A stretch of DNA of 64,000 bases from an uncultured Pseudomonadota bacterium (GTDB taxonomy: Bacteria; Pseudomonadota; Gammaproteobacteria; Steroidobacterales; Steroidobacteraceae), in assembly GCA_903884235.1 (NCBI GenBank), contig CAISEB010000032.1, positions 1 through 64,000 on the forward strand, written 5' to 3'. Numbering within the stretch: position 1 is the first letter of the stretch; each line of letters opens with the position of its first letter. The notes under the pieces are model-generated. The model was given only the letters and a program-made list of their open reading frames with translations, had not been told where the DNA came from and did no database searches. Shown in pieces: positions 17,384 through 27,108 of the stretch. A program made the position numbers and the translations under genes.

Positions 17384-19969
17384 CTACAGCAGCAGCTCCT
17401 CGGCCGGCTCGCGCAGGTTGTAGCGCGAACTCATCGCGTGGCCGTAGGCGCCGGCCGTCGCGATCAGCATCACGTCGCCCTCGCGGCCGACCGGCAGGAC
17501 CCGCTCGTGGCCGAGCACGTCCGCCGACTCGCAGATGGGGCCGACGATCTCGTAGGTCGTCGTCGCCGGCTCCGCGATGCGGGTCAGGTTCACGATGTCA
17601 TGGTGCGCGCCATACAGCGCCGGCCGGATCAGCGAGTTCATGCCGGTCGCGATGCCGAGGTACTGCTTGGCGCCCTTGCCCTTCAGCTGGGTGACGCGCG
17701 CGAGCAGCACGCCGGCCGCGGCGACCAGGTAGCGCCCGGGCTCGAGCCACAGCCGGTAGCGGGGGTTGCGCGCGCGGAACGCCGCGAGCGTCGCGCCGAG
17801 CCCGGCGAGGTCGACCGGCCGGCGGCTCGCCTTGTCCGGGACGCCGAAGCCGCCGCCGAGGTCGAGGACCTCGACCTCGGGGAAGCCCGCGGCCACGCGC
17901 GCGAGCGTCTCGGCGACCTCGAGCCAGGTGTCGATCGCGAAGATGCCGCTGCCGGTGTGCGCGTGCAGGCCGACGATCCGCGCGCCGGCGACGGCGGCGA
18001 GCCGCGCGAGCTCGTCCATCTCGAACAGCGGCACGCCGAACTTGGCGTGCTGCCCGGCGGTGCGCACGTGCTGGTGGTGGCCATGACCGCGTCCGGTGTC
18101 GATGCGCACGAACACGGCGGCGCCGTGGAACAGCGCCGGCCACTCGCGCAGCGGGTGCAGGTTGTCGAGGGTGACGGTCAGGCCCGCGTCGAGTGCCCAG
18201 GCATACTCGTGGCGCGGCGCGAAGTTGGGCGTGTACAGGATCCGCTCGCGTCCGACCGAGGGCACGCAGGCGAGCAGGTGCTCGACCTCGCCGCGCGACA
18301 CGCAGTCGAAGCCGATGCCCTCGCCGGCGAGCGCCGCCAGCACCGCCGGGTGCGGATTCGCCTTCATGGCGAAGTGCACTTCGGACACGGCGGCGACGCC
18401 GAGGATCTCGCGCGCGGCCGCGCGCACCGTGTCGAGGTCGTAGACGTAGGCGGCGTCGCGCTCGCCGAGGCGCGCGAGCAGCGCCTCGCGGCGCACCTGC
18501 CACCAGGGTGCCGCGACCTCGACGGGCGTCGCCGGCCCCTGCAGCTCGGCCCAGGTGGGGCCGAGCACGAGGTCGTTGACCGAGGCGCGGATCAGCAGCT
18601 CGTGCAGCTGGCCGACCAGCTTGTCGCCCTGCGCCTCGTCGATGACGAACGTGAAGTTGAGATCGTTGGCCGCCTGGCTGACGAGGTAGATGCGCTCCTC
18701 CTCGAACAGCGCGAGCGCCGCGCCGAGGTCGTGCAGGATGCCGCGGATGTTGCGACCGAGCAGCGACAGCGCGGCGCACGGGCCGATGATCTCGGCACGG
18801 CACAGCGGCCCGAGCGCCTCGAGCAGCGAGCCGACCGTTGCCGCGTCGAGCGTGTTGGCCTGCGGATCCAGCGAGACGGTGACGTTGGTCTCGGACGTCG
18901 AGACGAGGTCGACCGACAGGCCCTTCGCCTTGAACACCTGGAACACGTCGGCGAGGAAGCCGACCTGGTGCCACATGCCGGGACTGTCCATCGAGACGAG
19001 CGTGATGCCCTTCTTGAGGGCGATCGCCTTGACCTGAGCCGCGTCGCCGCCGGCGGGGCTGCCGCTGATGTGCGTGCCCTCCGCGTTCGGCGACTGCGTC
19101 GCGTACACGTACAGCGGGATGTCGTACTGCTTGACCGGCATCAGGCAGCGCGGATGCAGCACCTTGGCCCCGCTCGAGGCGATCTCCTGGGCCTCGTCGT
19201 AGTGCAGCTGCCGGAGCAGGCGGGCATTCGGCACGCCCTTCGGATTGGCGCTGAACATGCCGGGCACGTCGGTCCAGATCTCGAGGCGCACCGCGGCGAG
19301 CTTGGCGGCGAAGTACGCGCCCGAGGTGTCCGAGCCGCCCCGGCCGAGCAGCACCGTGTTGCCCTGTGCGTCCGCCGCGATGAAGCCCTGGCTCACGAAC
19401 ACGGTGCCGGGGCGGCCGAGGCGCGCGCGCAGCGCGGGGTCCGGGGCGTAGTCGCAGGTCGCGGAGAGGATCGCGGCGCGTTCGGAGGCCCCCGCCCGCT
19501 CCTCGGCGCGCAGCACCGTGCGCGCGTCGATCCACTCGACCGCGAGCCCCTGGGTCGCGAGCCAGGCGGCGCCGAGTTCGGTGGCCATCAGCTCGCCGGT
19601 GGCCATCACGCGCGCCCGCACCCGATCGCTCGTCTCCTTGACGAGCGCGATGCCGGCGGCGATCTGTCCCAGTTCGTCCAGGTGGCGCTGCACGCCGGCA
19701 GGCAGCGGCAGGCCGAGCTCGGCGGCGAGCGCCGCGTGGCGCGCCGCGATGGCGGCGAGCGCCTCGGCATGGCGGCCGGCCGCCGCGGCCGCCAGCAGCG
19801 CCTCCAGGCGGTCCGTGATGCCCGACAGCGCGGAATGGACGACCACCGGCTGCAACCCGTCGGCCAGCCGGGCCTTCAGCACGTCGCGGATGTTGCGCCA
19901 GGTGGCGGCGGACGAGACGCTCGTACCGCCGAACTTCAGGACGACAAACGAAGGGGGCTTGGGCGTCAT
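17384..19969 (-). CDS. lysC-lysA: Bifunctional aspartate kinase / diaminopimelate decarboxylase
   Basis: An 861-residue fusion joining the first and last enzymes of lysine synthesis. Residues 1 to about 290 are the aspartokinase domain ([31 protein letters not shown]). Two ACT regulatory domains follow ([31 protein letters not shown]). From about residue 490 comes a fold-III PLP decarboxylase with the PLP lysine Lys536 in [10 protein letters not shown], phosphate loop [11 protein letters not shown] and ICESADVLG at the C-terminal end. This architecture is known from Xanthomonads and some relatives. The ACT domains predict feedback by lysine or threonine. asd follows directly. I saw no lysine riboswitch in the 110-base leader. 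Confidence 0.97.
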   Translation of the reverse strand: MTPKPPSFVVLKFGGTSVSSAATWRNIRDVLKARLADGLQPVVVHSALSGITDRLEALLAAAAAGRHAEALAAIAARHAALAAELGLPLPAGVQRHLDELGQIAAGIALVKETSDRVRARVMATGELMATELGAAWLATQGLAVEWIDARTVLRAEERAGASERAAILSATCDYAPDPALRARLGRPGTVFVSQGFIAADAQGNTVLLGRGGSDTSGAYFAAKLAAVRLEIWTDVPGMFSANPKGVPNARLLRQLHYDEAQEIASSGAKVLHPRCLMPVKQYDIPLYVYATQSPNAEGTHISGSPAGGDAAQVKAIALKKGITLVSMDSPGMWHQVGFLADVFQVFKAKGLSVDLVSTSETNVTVSLDPQANTLDAATVGSLLEALGPLCRAEIIGPCAALSLLGRNIRGILHDLGAALALFEEERIYLVSQAANDLNFTFVIDEAQGDKLVGQLHELLIRASVNDLVLGPTWAELQGPATPVEVAAPWWQVRREALLARLGERDAAYVYDLDTVRAAAREILGVAAVSEVHFAMKANPHPAVLAALAGEGIGFDCVSRGEVEHLLACVPSVGRERILYTPNFAPRHEYAWALDAGLTVTLDNLHPLREWPALFHGAAVFVRIDTGRGHGHHQHVRTAGQHAKFGVPLFEMDELARLAAVAGARIVGLHAHTGSGIFAIDTWLEVAETLARVAAGFPEVEVLDLGGGFGVPDKASRRPVDLAGLGATLAAFRARNPRYRLWLEPGRYLVAAAGVLLARVTQLKGKGAKQYLGIATGMNSLIRPALYGAHHDIVNLTRIAEPATTTYEIVGPICESADVLGHERVLPVGREGDVMLIATAGAYGHAMSSRYNLREPAEELLL

Positions 19970-20079
19970 GGCGGTGTCGGGGCGGTGGAGGCCTCTCGGG
20001 GCCGGGCTACGGGACGGAATTCGGGGTGGGGACGGGGTTGCGGCGCGATGCTGCGTGCCGCCGGGACGCGAAGACGGCC

Positions 20080-20295
20080 TCAGGCGTCGTCTTCGAAGTC
20101 CTCGAGCTCTTTTTTGAGGCGGCGCTCGGCGAGCACGTCCTCGAGCTTGCTCCAGGCAGCCTTGCCCTTCTTGCCTGGCTGGGCCTTCTTACGATCCACC
20201 CTGTCAATCAGGCGATCGTAGTCAGGCTCCTCCGCCTCGGCGTCGGCGAGGAACTCTTCGTCCAGTTCGAAGTGCTCTTCGTCCCGTTCTGTCAT
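20080..20295 (-). CDS. Small acidic conserved protein
   Basis: A 71-residue, soluble, highly charged protein: acidic N terminus (ERDEEHFELDEEFLADAEAE), basic middle (DRKKAQPGKKGKAAW) and a helical C terminus (KLEDVLAERRLKKELEDFED). The W-x-KLEDxxAERRLKxELxDF pattern resembles the short PA3496-type family found in gammaproteobacteria, whose function is not established; this match is from memory and tentative. It lies 110 bases upstream of the lysC-lysA fusion on the same strand and has a good sigma-70-like promoter, so it may be the first gene of that transcript. Confidence 0.75.
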   Translation of the reverse strand: MTERDEEHFELDEEFLADAEAEEPDYDRLIDRVDRKKAQPGKKGKAAWSKLEDVLAERRLKKELEDFEDDA

Positions 20296-20319
20296 GGCCC
20301 GTGTGCCTAAATTTTCTCA

Positions 20320-20340
20320 ATCAGATCAATGAGATCTGAT
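20320..20340. promoter_or_regulatory. Inverted repeat in the leader of the small acidic protein
   Basis: ATCAGATC and GATCTGAT form a perfect 8-base inverted repeat around AATGA, in an unusually AT-rich stretch. It lies downstream of the proposed promoter and 25 bases before the start codon on the minus strand. It may be a repressor operator or a leader hairpin. Confidence 0.5.
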
Positions 20341-20366
20341 GATTTTTGCAATTGCGAAGCACCCGA

Positions 20367-20394
20367 ACTATACAGAAAAGAGGCGCGCTTGCAA
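20367..20394 (-). promoter_or_regulatory. Sigma-70-type promoter for the small acidic protein
   Basis: On the minus strand TTGCAA, 16 bases, TATAGT. The -10 box matches consensus at five of six positions and the -35 at four. Transcription would begin near 20360 and read into the 71-residue gene and possibly lysC-lysA. Confidence 0.65.
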
Positions 20395-20403
20395 CAGCTC
20401 CCC

Positions 20404-20435
20404 CAAAAACGAAGGCCCCGGACGGTGCCGGGGCC
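20404..20435 (-). terminator. Intrinsic terminator after the cysteine-rich miniprotein gene
   Basis: On the minus strand GGCCCCGG-CACCGT-CCGGGGCC is followed by TTCGTTTTT. An 8-base-pair GC stem with a U-tract is a textbook Rho-independent terminator, 40 bases after the stop of the miniprotein gene. Confidence 0.85.
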
Positions 20436-20474
20436 CTGATTTAGACGCGCCGGCCCCGGTCCCGGGGCGGCGGG

Positions 20475-20681
20475 TCAGCCACACTTGCGCAGGCAATCGT
20501 CCATCTGCGAGTCGCACTGCCGCTGCTTCGAACTGTCCTTGCCGGCCGCCATCATGCAGCGGTCGGTCTCCTCGTCGCACTGTGCCGTGCACTTCTCGTC
20601 AGCCGCGTGGCCGACGCCGGGCAGGGCGAGCGCAAAGCTGAGCAGGAGCGCGCCGTGGCGCGGCCGAAAGCCGATCTTCAT
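20475..20681 (-). CDS. Exported six-cysteine miniprotein
   Basis: A 68-residue protein with a clear signal peptide (MKIGFRPRHGALLLSFALAL then GVGHA). The mature part is about 41 residues and contains six cysteines in a mirror arrangement: C-x3-C-x6-C, a 14-residue linker, then C-x6-C-x3-C. This suggests a helical hairpin held by disulfides, formed in the periplasm. TGGAGGAAACGAC precedes the ATG, a strong ribosome site, and an intrinsic terminator follows, so it is a self-standing gene. I do not recognise the family. Metal binding or a structural or toxin-like role are possible, none of them shown. Confidence 0.8.
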   Translation of the reverse strand: MKIGFRPRHGALLLSFALALPGVGHAADEKCTAQCDEETDRCMMAAGKDSSKQRQCDSQMDDCLRKCG

Positions 20682-20777
20682 GTCGTTTCCTCCAGTGCCG
20701 CCGGCCGCATGGCCGGTCGCGGTGCGCCGATCATGATTCGCCGCCCGGGTCGTTGCAACCCGGTAGTTTCCGCCGGC

Positions 20778-22550
20778 TCAGGCTGAATACTGTTCCGCCG
20801 TCAGGGCCGGCAGCGAGGCGGCGCCGGCCCGCACGCCGGCGGCGAACGTCCGGGCGCGCGGCAGCAGGTGCTCGAAGTAGAAGCGCGCCGCGGCGAGCTT
20901 CGCCTCGTAGTACGGCCGCTCCGCGCCGCCGGCCGCGAGCTGTCGCGCGGCGACCCGCGCCATGCGCACCCAGCACCAGCCCACCAGCACGTAGCCGGCG
21001 TACTGCAGGTAGTCGACCGCGACCGCGCCCATCTCGTCCGGATCCTTCGCGGCGCGCGTCCCGACCAGCGTGCTGAGCTCGCCCCACTCCGCGAGGCGCG
21101 CGCCGATCTCGGCGGCCCACGGCGCGAGCTCCGCGGGCAGGTCGCCCGCGAGCGAGGCGGCGATGTCCGCGCCGAGCAGCTTCAGCGTCGCGCCGCCGTT
21201 CATCAGCACCTTGCGCCCGAGCAGGTCGAGGGCCTGGATGCCGTTCGTGCCCTCGTAGATGCAGGTGATCTTCGCGTCGCGCAGGTACTGCTCGACGCCG
21301 GTGTCGCGGATGAAGCCCGCGCCGCCGTGCACCTGCACGGCGAGCGAGGTCGTCTCCATCGCGGTCTCGGTCAGCAGCGCCTTGACGATCGGCACCAAGA
21401 GCGCGACGACTTCCTCCGCGCGCTCGCGCTCGGCGGCGTCGGCGCTGCTGCGGGCGACATCCTCGAGCAGGTAGGTGTGGTACGCGAGCAGCCGCTGGCC
21501 CTCGGTCAGCGCCTTCTGCGTCATGACCATCCGGCGCACGTCGGCGTGGGCGATGATCGGGTCACCGCCGGCGCGACCGCTCGGGCCGCGCGCCGGGCGA
21601 CCCTGCACGCGCTCGAAGGCGTAGCGCACCGAGGCCTGCAGCGCGCGTTCGCTGAGGCCGAGCCCCTGCAGCCCGACGCCGAGCCGTGCGTGGTTCATCA
21701 TGGTGAACATGCACGCGAGGCCACCGCCGGGATTGCCGACGAGCCAGCCCTCGGCGCCGGCGAAGTTCATCACGCAGGTCGGCGAGCCGTGGATGCCCAT
21801 CTTGTGCTCGACGGCGCTGCAGCTGACGCCGTTGTCGGCGCCCTCGAGGCGGCGCGGCACCATGAACAGGCTGATGCCCTTGGTGCCGGCCGGCGCATCC
21901 GGCAGGCGCGCAAGCACCAGGTGGACGATGTTCTCGGTGAGGTCGTGCTCGCCCCAGCTGATGTAGATCTTGGTGCCGGTGATCCGGTAGCGGCCGTCGG
22001 CCGAGGGCTCGGCGCGGGTGCGCAGCTGCGCGAGGTCCGTGCCGGCCTGGGGCTCGGTCAGGCACATCGTGCCGGTCCATTCGCCCTTCACCATCTGGCC
22101 GAGCACGCGTGCCTTGACATCCTCGCTCGCGTGCAGCGCGAGCGCGGCCGTTGCGCCCTCCGACAGCCCGCTCGCCATGCGCCAGGCCATCGCCGCGCCG
22201 CACAGCATCTCGCCGACCGGGATGTACGCCACGGCGGGCAGGCCCTGGCCACCGTACGCCGGGTCCGCGGCCATGCCGGCCCAGCCGTCCCGGCAGAACT
22301 GATCGTAGGCCGCCTTGAAGCCGTCCGGCGCCACGACGCCGCCCTCCTGCAGGCGCACGCCCTGCTGGTCGCCCTGCCAGTTGAGCGGCGAGAGCACCGT
22401 CTCGCTGAACTTCGCGGCCTCCTCGTGGATGCTGTCGATCAGGTCGCGGCCCACGTCGTCGCGGCCGAGCCGCGCGAGCGTGCCGGCGGCGTCGAGCACC
22501 TCGTGCAGGATGAACTGGAACTCGCGCCGCGGAGCACGGTATTCGTACAT
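20778..22550 (-). CDS. Acyl-CoA dehydrogenase, large form with extended C terminus
   Basis: A 590-residue flavoprotein of the acyl-CoA dehydrogenase superfamily, catalysing the first oxidation of fatty-acid beta-oxidation. The N-terminal MYEYRAPRREFQFILHEVL, the central CLTEPQAGTDLAQLRT and ITGTKIYISWGEHD, and the C-terminal IYEGTNGIQALDLLGRK belong to the group with an extra C-terminal domain. That group is often annotated FadE5-like and acts on longer acyl chains. The ATG at 22550 is preferred because relatives begin M-x-E-Y-x-A-P; a GTG at 22565 is an alternative. It stands alone, divergent from the RND efflux operon. Confidence 0.93.
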   Translation of the reverse strand: MYEYRAPRREFQFILHEVLDAAGTLARLGRDDVGRDLIDSIHEEAAKFSETVLSPLNWQGDQQGVRLQEGGVVAPDGFKAAYDQFCRDGWAGMAADPAYGGQGLPAVAYIPVGEMLCGAAMAWRMASGLSEGATAALALHASEDVKARVLGQMVKGEWTGTMCLTEPQAGTDLAQLRTRAEPSADGRYRITGTKIYISWGEHDLTENIVHLVLARLPDAPAGTKGISLFMVPRRLEGADNGVSCSAVEHKMGIHGSPTCVMNFAGAEGWLVGNPGGGLACMFTMMNHARLGVGLQGLGLSERALQASVRYAFERVQGRPARGPSGRAGGDPIIAHADVRRMVMTQKALTEGQRLLAYHTYLLEDVARSSADAAERERAEEVVALLVPIVKALLTETAMETTSLAVQVHGGAGFIRDTGVEQYLRDAKITCIYEGTNGIQALDLLGRKVLMNGGATLKLLGADIAASLAGDLPAELAPWAAEIGARLAEWGELSTLVGTRAAKDPDEMGAVAVDYLQYAGYVLVGWCWVRMARVAARQLAAGGAERPYYEAKLAAARFYFEHLLPRARTFAAGVRAGAASLPALTAEQYSA

Positions 22551-22692
22551 GATGCTGGTCCACACGATTCCCGGCCCGCCGGCTGGCGCGCCTGGCCCAT
22601 ATTAACAGCCGGCGCCGCGCCGCGACGCGCACCGGGAACTTCAGATCCTTAACGACGGTCCGAACCCGGCGATTCCGTCATGGACCCTTGCG

Positions 22693-22698
22693 TATAAT
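22693..22698 (+). promoter_or_regulatory. Candidate -10 box for the RND operon
   Basis: TATAAT occurs exactly, in CTTGCGTATAATCAG, 37 bases before the likely GTG start of the adaptor gene. No good -35 box lies at the right distance, so an activator may be required. Confidence 0.5.
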
Positions 22699-22734
22699 CA
22701 GCGGATTCCCACCGCCCCTTTGCCAGGCCGACAC

Positions 22735-23925
22735 GTGAACGAGCAGTCTCCGCTATTTCCCGCCCCCCGGACACGGTTGCGCGGGGCGGTCCTCCTGATC
22801 GGGGCGCTTGCGATCGCCGCAATCGGCGGGTGGCGCCTGTGGCCCCGCCCCGTGGTGTCCGCGGCACCGCAACCACCGAGCCACTCGTTCCAGCCCAGTG
22901 CGGAGCAACTGAAGGCCCTCGGCGTCACCGCGGTCCAGCCGCGCAGCTTCCGCAGCCTGGTCCGCGCCGAAGGCACGGTCGGGTTCGACGAGGAATCGAT
23001 GACGCCGGTCTACTCGCCATACTCGGGTCGGGTGGTCCGGGTTGCCGCTCGCCTCGGCGACCGGGTGAAGCGTGGCCAGGCGCTGTTCGTAGTTGCCGCA
23101 GGCGAGTTCACCCAGGGTCGCAGCGACGTCGCGACGGCCAGAGCCGCCCTCGAGACGGCGCGCGCGACCGAACGCCGCCAGCGCGAGATGTTCGACGCCG
23201 GCGCGGCGTCCGAGCGGGACTGGCAGCAGGCGCAGTCCGACCGCATCGCCGCGGAGGCCGCGTGGAACGCCGCCCGTGGCCGGCTGCGCATCCTCGGTCG
23301 CAGCGATCGGGAAGTTGACGAGCTCGAGCGCACGCCGGATGGCGGCCCGGAAAGCCCGGTCGGCGCGCCGATCGACGGCACCGTCACGCAGCGCGCCGTC
23401 AGCGAGGGCCAGTACATCCAGAGTGCGGCGGGCGGTGCCGGCAACCCCGTGTTCGTCATCGCGGACCTTCGCCACCTCTGGGTGCTCGCGTTCGTGCGCG
23501 AGACGGACGCCGGATCCGTCCGCGTCGGGCAGGCCGTGGAGATCCGCGTGCCGGCGCTCGGCGACCGCAGCTTCCACGGACGGCTGGAATGGGTCGCCGC
23601 GCAGCTGGATGCGACCAACCACCGGCTCGCAGCGCGTGCCGTCGTCGACAACCCGGCGGGCGAGCTCAAGCCGCAGATGTTCGCCGACCTCGAGATCGCG
23701 ACGTCGAACCCGACGTCCGCGCCGGCGGTCCCTGAGGCGGCGGTGGTCTACGACGGCAGCGTCCGGCGGGTGTTCGTCGAATCGGGCGGCACGATTCGCG
23801 GCCGCGAGGTCCGCCTCGGACGCAGTGCCGAGGGCTATGTCGAAGTGCTCGAGGGCCTGCACACGGGCGAACGCATCGTCACCTCGGCCACGCTGTTCGT
23901 CGACCACACGCCGGCCGGGGACTGA
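22735..23925 (+). CDS. RND efflux periplasmic adaptor (membrane fusion protein)
   Basis: A protein of about 396 residues linking an inner-membrane RND pump to an outer-membrane channel. One N-terminal membrane segment (AVLLIGALAIAAIGGWRLW) anchors it. The lipoyl/barrel-sandwich halves are seen in VYSPYSGRVVRVAARLGDRVKRGQ and GAPIDGTVTQRAVSEGQYI. Between them is a helical hairpin rich in Ala, Arg and Glu, and beta-barrel and proximal domains follow. It resembles CzcB/CusB-type adaptors. The GTG at 22735 is the likely start; TTG at 22720 would add five residues. It is the first gene of a three-gene efflux operon. Confidence 0.92.
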   Translation: MNEQSPLFPAPRTRLRGAVLLIGALAIAAIGGWRLWPRPVVSAAPQPPSHSFQPSAEQLKALGVTAVQPRSFRSLVRAEGTVGFDEESMTPVYSPYSGRVVRVAARLGDRVKRGQALFVVAAGEFTQGRSDVATARAALETARATERRQREMFDAGAASERDWQQAQSDRIAAEAAWNAARGRLRILGRSDREVDELERTPDGGPESPVGAPIDGTVTQRAVSEGQYIQSAAGGAGNPVFVIADLRHLWVLAFVRETDAGSVRVGQAVEIRVPALGDRSFHGRLEWVAAQLDATNHRLAARAVVDNPAGELKPQMFADLEIATSNPTSAPAVPEAAVVYDGSVRRVFVESGGTIRGREVRLGRSAEGYVEVLEGLHTGERIVTSATLFVDHTPAGD

Positions 23926-23928
23926 AGC

Positions 23929-26900
23929 GTGAATCGGGTCGTCGAGTTCGCGCTCAAGCAGCGCTTCTTTGTCCTGATGATGCTCGCCGCGACGCTCGCG
24001 ATCGGTGCGTTCAGCTTCTGGCGCCTGAACATCGAGGCGTACCCGGACCCGGTCCCACCCCTGGTCGACATCATCGCGCAGAGCCCGGGACTCTCCGCGG
24101 AGGAGATGGAGCGCTACGTCACGATCCCGATCGAGGTGCAGATGGCGGGGATCCCGCACGTCACGGCGATCCGGACGATCTCGCTGTTCGGGCTCTCGGA
24201 CGTGAAGCTGCAGTTCACGTACGACTTCACCTACGAGCAGGCCGAGCAGTGGGTGATCAACCGGCTCGCGCAGCTGCCCCCGTTGCCGAATGGCGTGCAA
24301 CCGCAGATCTCGCCGTCCAGTCCCATCGGTGAAATCTACCGATTCCGCATCGTCGCGCCGCCCGGCTACCCGGTCGCCGACCTGAAGACACTGCAGGACT
24401 GGGTGCTGCAGCGACGCTTCAAGGCCATCCCGGGCGTCATCGACGTCAACGGCTGGGGTGGCAAGACCAAGACCTACGAGATCGCGATCGACGCGCACCG
24501 GCTCAGCGAGCACGGCCTCACCGTACCGCAGGTGCTCGCGGCCATCGGCAATGCGAACATCAACGTCGGCGGCCAGACGGTGGACATCGGACCACAGGCG
24601 GCAGTCGTGCGCGGCGTCGGCCAGATCCACTCGCTGGACGACATCCGCAACACCGCGATCACCACAGTGCATGGCGTCCCGGTGCTGGTCGGCGACGTGG
24701 CGACGGTGGCGATCGGCAACCAGCCGAGGCTCGGCATCGCCGGCCACGACGCCGATGACGACATCGTCGAGGGAATTGTACTGATGCGCCGCGGCGCGCA
24801 AAGCATGCCGACGATCGCGCGCGTCAATGCCGAGGTCGAGCGAATCAATGCCTCCAACGTACTGCCGCCCGGCGTGCGCCTGGAGCGCATCTACGACCGC
24901 GCCGACCTCATCCACCTGACGACCCACACCGTCGTCCACAACATGATCCTCGGCATCGCGCTGATCTTCGCGCTGCAGTGGCTGTTCCTCGGCAACCTGC
25001 GCAGCGCAGTCATCGTCGCGATGACGATCCCCTTCGCACTGTCCTTCGCGATCGCGCTGATGGTCGGGATGGGCGAGTCCGCGAACCTGCTGTCGGTCGG
25101 CGCGATCGATTTCGGCCTGGTCGTCGACGCCTCGGTCATCATGGTCGAGAACATCTTCCGACACCTGAGCCAGCACGCCAGCCAGCACCAGGAGACGGGA
25201 CCCGCCCTTCATCGCCTGCGCACGACAGTCGGGCTGCGCGGCAAGTTCGGGGTCATCGCGAACTCCGCGACCGAGGTCAACAAGGCGATCCTGTTCTCCG
25301 CCGCGATCATCATCGCCGGCTTCGTCCCGCTGTTCACGATGGCCGGCATCGAGGGCCACATCTTCGGCCCGATGGCGAAGACCTACGCCTATGCCATCAC
25401 CGGCGGCCTGATCGCGACGTTCACGATCTCGCCCGCGCTGAGTTCGCTGCTGCTGACGCGCAACGAGACCGGCGCGGCCGCCGAGGACACGTGGATCGAG
25501 CGCAAGCTGCGCGCGGTGTACACGCCCGTGGTCGAATTCGCCCTCGCCCACCGCCGCGAGACATTCGCGGCGGTGGCGCTGGTACTCGTCCTCGCCGTCA
25601 TTGCCGCCCGCGGGCTCGGGCTCGAGTTCCTGCCCAAGCTCGAGGAGGGCAACCTCTGGATCCGCGCCACGATGCCGCCGTCGATTTCGCTCGCCGAGGG
25701 CGACGCCCCGGTCAACGGCATGCGCAGGATCATCGGCTCGTTCCCCGAGGTCCAGACCGTCGTCTCGCAGCATGGTCGGCCGGACGACGGCACCGACGCG
25801 ACCGGCTTCTTCAACGCCGAGTTCTTCGTTCCGCTCAAGCCCGCCGAAGCCTGGCCGGCCGGCGAGGACAAGGACGCCCTAACGCAGCGCATGACCCAGG
25901 CACTCAGCAGCGCCTACCCCGGCGTCGAGTTCAACTTCTCGCAGTACATCCAGGACAACGTCGAGGAAGCCGCCTCCGGCGTCAAGGGCGAGAATTCGAT
26001 TAAGCTTTACGGCCCGGATCTCGCGACGCTGGAACGCACGGCCGGCCAGATCAAGGCGGTCCTCGCCGACGTGCCCGGCATCACCGACCTCGCCGTGCTC
26101 GAATCACTGGGCCAGCCGACCGTCAAGATCGACATCGACCGCGCGCGCGCGGCGCGTTACGGACTCGCCACGGGCGACATCAACGCCACGGTCCAGGCCG
26201 CCATCGGCGGACAGTCGGCCGGCGACCTGTACGAGCCTGGCAGCGACCGCCACTTCCAGATCGTCGTGCGCCTGAAGCCCGAGTTCCGCGACAGCGTCGA
26301 TTCGATTTCCAGGATCATGATCGGCGTGCAGGGCCCGGACGGCCCCTACCAGGTGCCGCTCGCCGAGGTGGCGAAGGTCCAGCTCGTCTCGGGTGCGTCG
26401 TTCATCTACCGGGAGCAGCAGGAGCGCTACATCCCGATCAAGTTCAGCGTCCGTGGCCGCGACCTCGGCAGCGCGGTGCTCGACGCGCAGAAGCGCGTCG
26501 ACGCGCAGATCGCGCTCCCCCCCGGCTATCACGCCGAGTGGGTGGGTGAGTTCGGCAACCTGCAGGAGGCACTGCAGCGACTGGCGATCATGGTCCCGAT
26601 CAGCATCATGCTGATCTGCCTGCTGCTGTACGTGAATTTCGGCAACCTGATCGACGTGCTGCTGGCCGCCAGCGTGATCCCGATGGCGCTGGTCGGCGGC
26701 ATCTTCGCGCTGTACCTGACCGGCACGCCGTTCAGTGTCTCGGCGGCGATCGGCTTCGTCGCGCTGTTCGGCATCGCGGCGATGGACGGCATCATCGTGC
26801 TGTCCTACTACAACCAGAACCTCGACGTCGGCATGGGACGTGTGCAGGCCATCCGCCGCACCTGCGAGGTCCAGATGCGTCCGGTCGTGATGACCTGCGT

Positions 26901-27108
26901 CGTGGCCTGCGTCGGCCTCGTCCCGGCCGCGCTGTCGAGCGGCATCGGCTCGCAGGTGCAGAAGCCGCTGGCACTCGTGGTGGTCGGCGGCATCCTGCTC
27001 GCCCCGGTGCTGATCCTCGTCGTGCTTCCGGTGCTGATCGACGCGTTCTCCGCGCCCGGCCGGCCAAGCGCGGGTGGCGCGCCCGCCGACGAGGAGGTGG
27101 CACGGTGA
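23929..27108 (+). CDS. RND efflux pump, heavy-metal-type subfamily
   Basis: A 1059-residue inner-membrane proton antiporter with the RND layout: one N-terminal segment, a large periplasmic loop, six segments, a second loop and five more. The fourth-segment motif AIDFGLVVDASVIMVEN carries Asp394, Asp400 and Glu407, the D-D-E set described for CzcA-type divalent-cation pumps. That argues for a metal rather than a drug exporter. The long periplasmic methionine clusters of Cu/Ag pumps are not obvious. The start is GTG at 23929, four bases after the adaptor stop. The last four bases overlap the outer-membrane factor gene. Several HME-like pumps of this lineage have unknown substrates. Confidence 0.93.
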   Translation: MNRVVEFALKQRFFVLMMLAATLAIGAFSFWRLNIEAYPDPVPPLVDIIAQSPGLSAEEMERYVTIPIEVQMAGIPHVTAIRTISLFGLSDVKLQFTYDFTYEQAEQWVINRLAQLPPLPNGVQPQISPSSPIGEIYRFRIVAPPGYPVADLKTLQDWVLQRRFKAIPGVIDVNGWGGKTKTYEIAIDAHRLSEHGLTVPQVLAAIGNANINVGGQTVDIGPQAAVVRGVGQIHSLDDIRNTAITTVHGVPVLVGDVATVAIGNQPRLGIAGHDADDDIVEGIVLMRRGAQSMPTIARVNAEVERINASNVLPPGVRLERIYDRADLIHLTTHTVVHNMILGIALIFALQWLFLGNLRSAVIVAMTIPFALSFAIALMVGMGESANLLSVGAIDFGLVVDASVIMVENIFRHLSQHASQHQETGPALHRLRTTVGLRGKFGVIANSATEVNKAILFSAAIIIAGFVPLFTMAGIEGHIFGPMAKTYAYAITGGLIATFTISPALSSLLLTRNETGAAAEDTWIERKLRAVYTPVVEFALAHRRETFAAVALVLVLAVIAARGLGLEFLPKLEEGNLWIRATMPPSISLAEGDAPVNGMRRIIGSFPEVQTVVSQHGRPDDGTDATGFFNAEFFVPLKPAEAWPAGEDKDALTQRMTQALSSAYPGVEFNFSQYIQDNVEEAASGVKGENSIKLYGPDLATLERTAGQIKAVLADVPGITDLAVLESLGQPTVKIDIDRARAARYGLATGDINATVQAAIGGQSAGDLYEPGSDRHFQIVVRLKPEFRDSVDSISRIMIGVQGPDGPYQVPLAEVAKVQLVSGASFIYREQQERYIPIKFSVRGRDLGSAVLDAQKRVDAQIALPPGYHAEWVGEFGNLQEALQRLAIMVPISIMLICLLLYVNFGNLIDVLLAASVIPMALVGGIFALYLTGTPFSVSAAIGFVALFGIAAMDGIIVLSYYNQNLDVGMGRVQAIRRTCEVQMRPVVMTCVVACVGLVPAALSSGIGSQVQKPLALVVVGGILLAPVLILVVLPVLIDAFSAPGRPSAGGAPADEEVAR

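Noticed and set aside
19970-20079. Lysine riboswitch before lysC-lysA
   Set aside because: The 110-base leader is GC-rich and contains none of the conserved L-box blocks.
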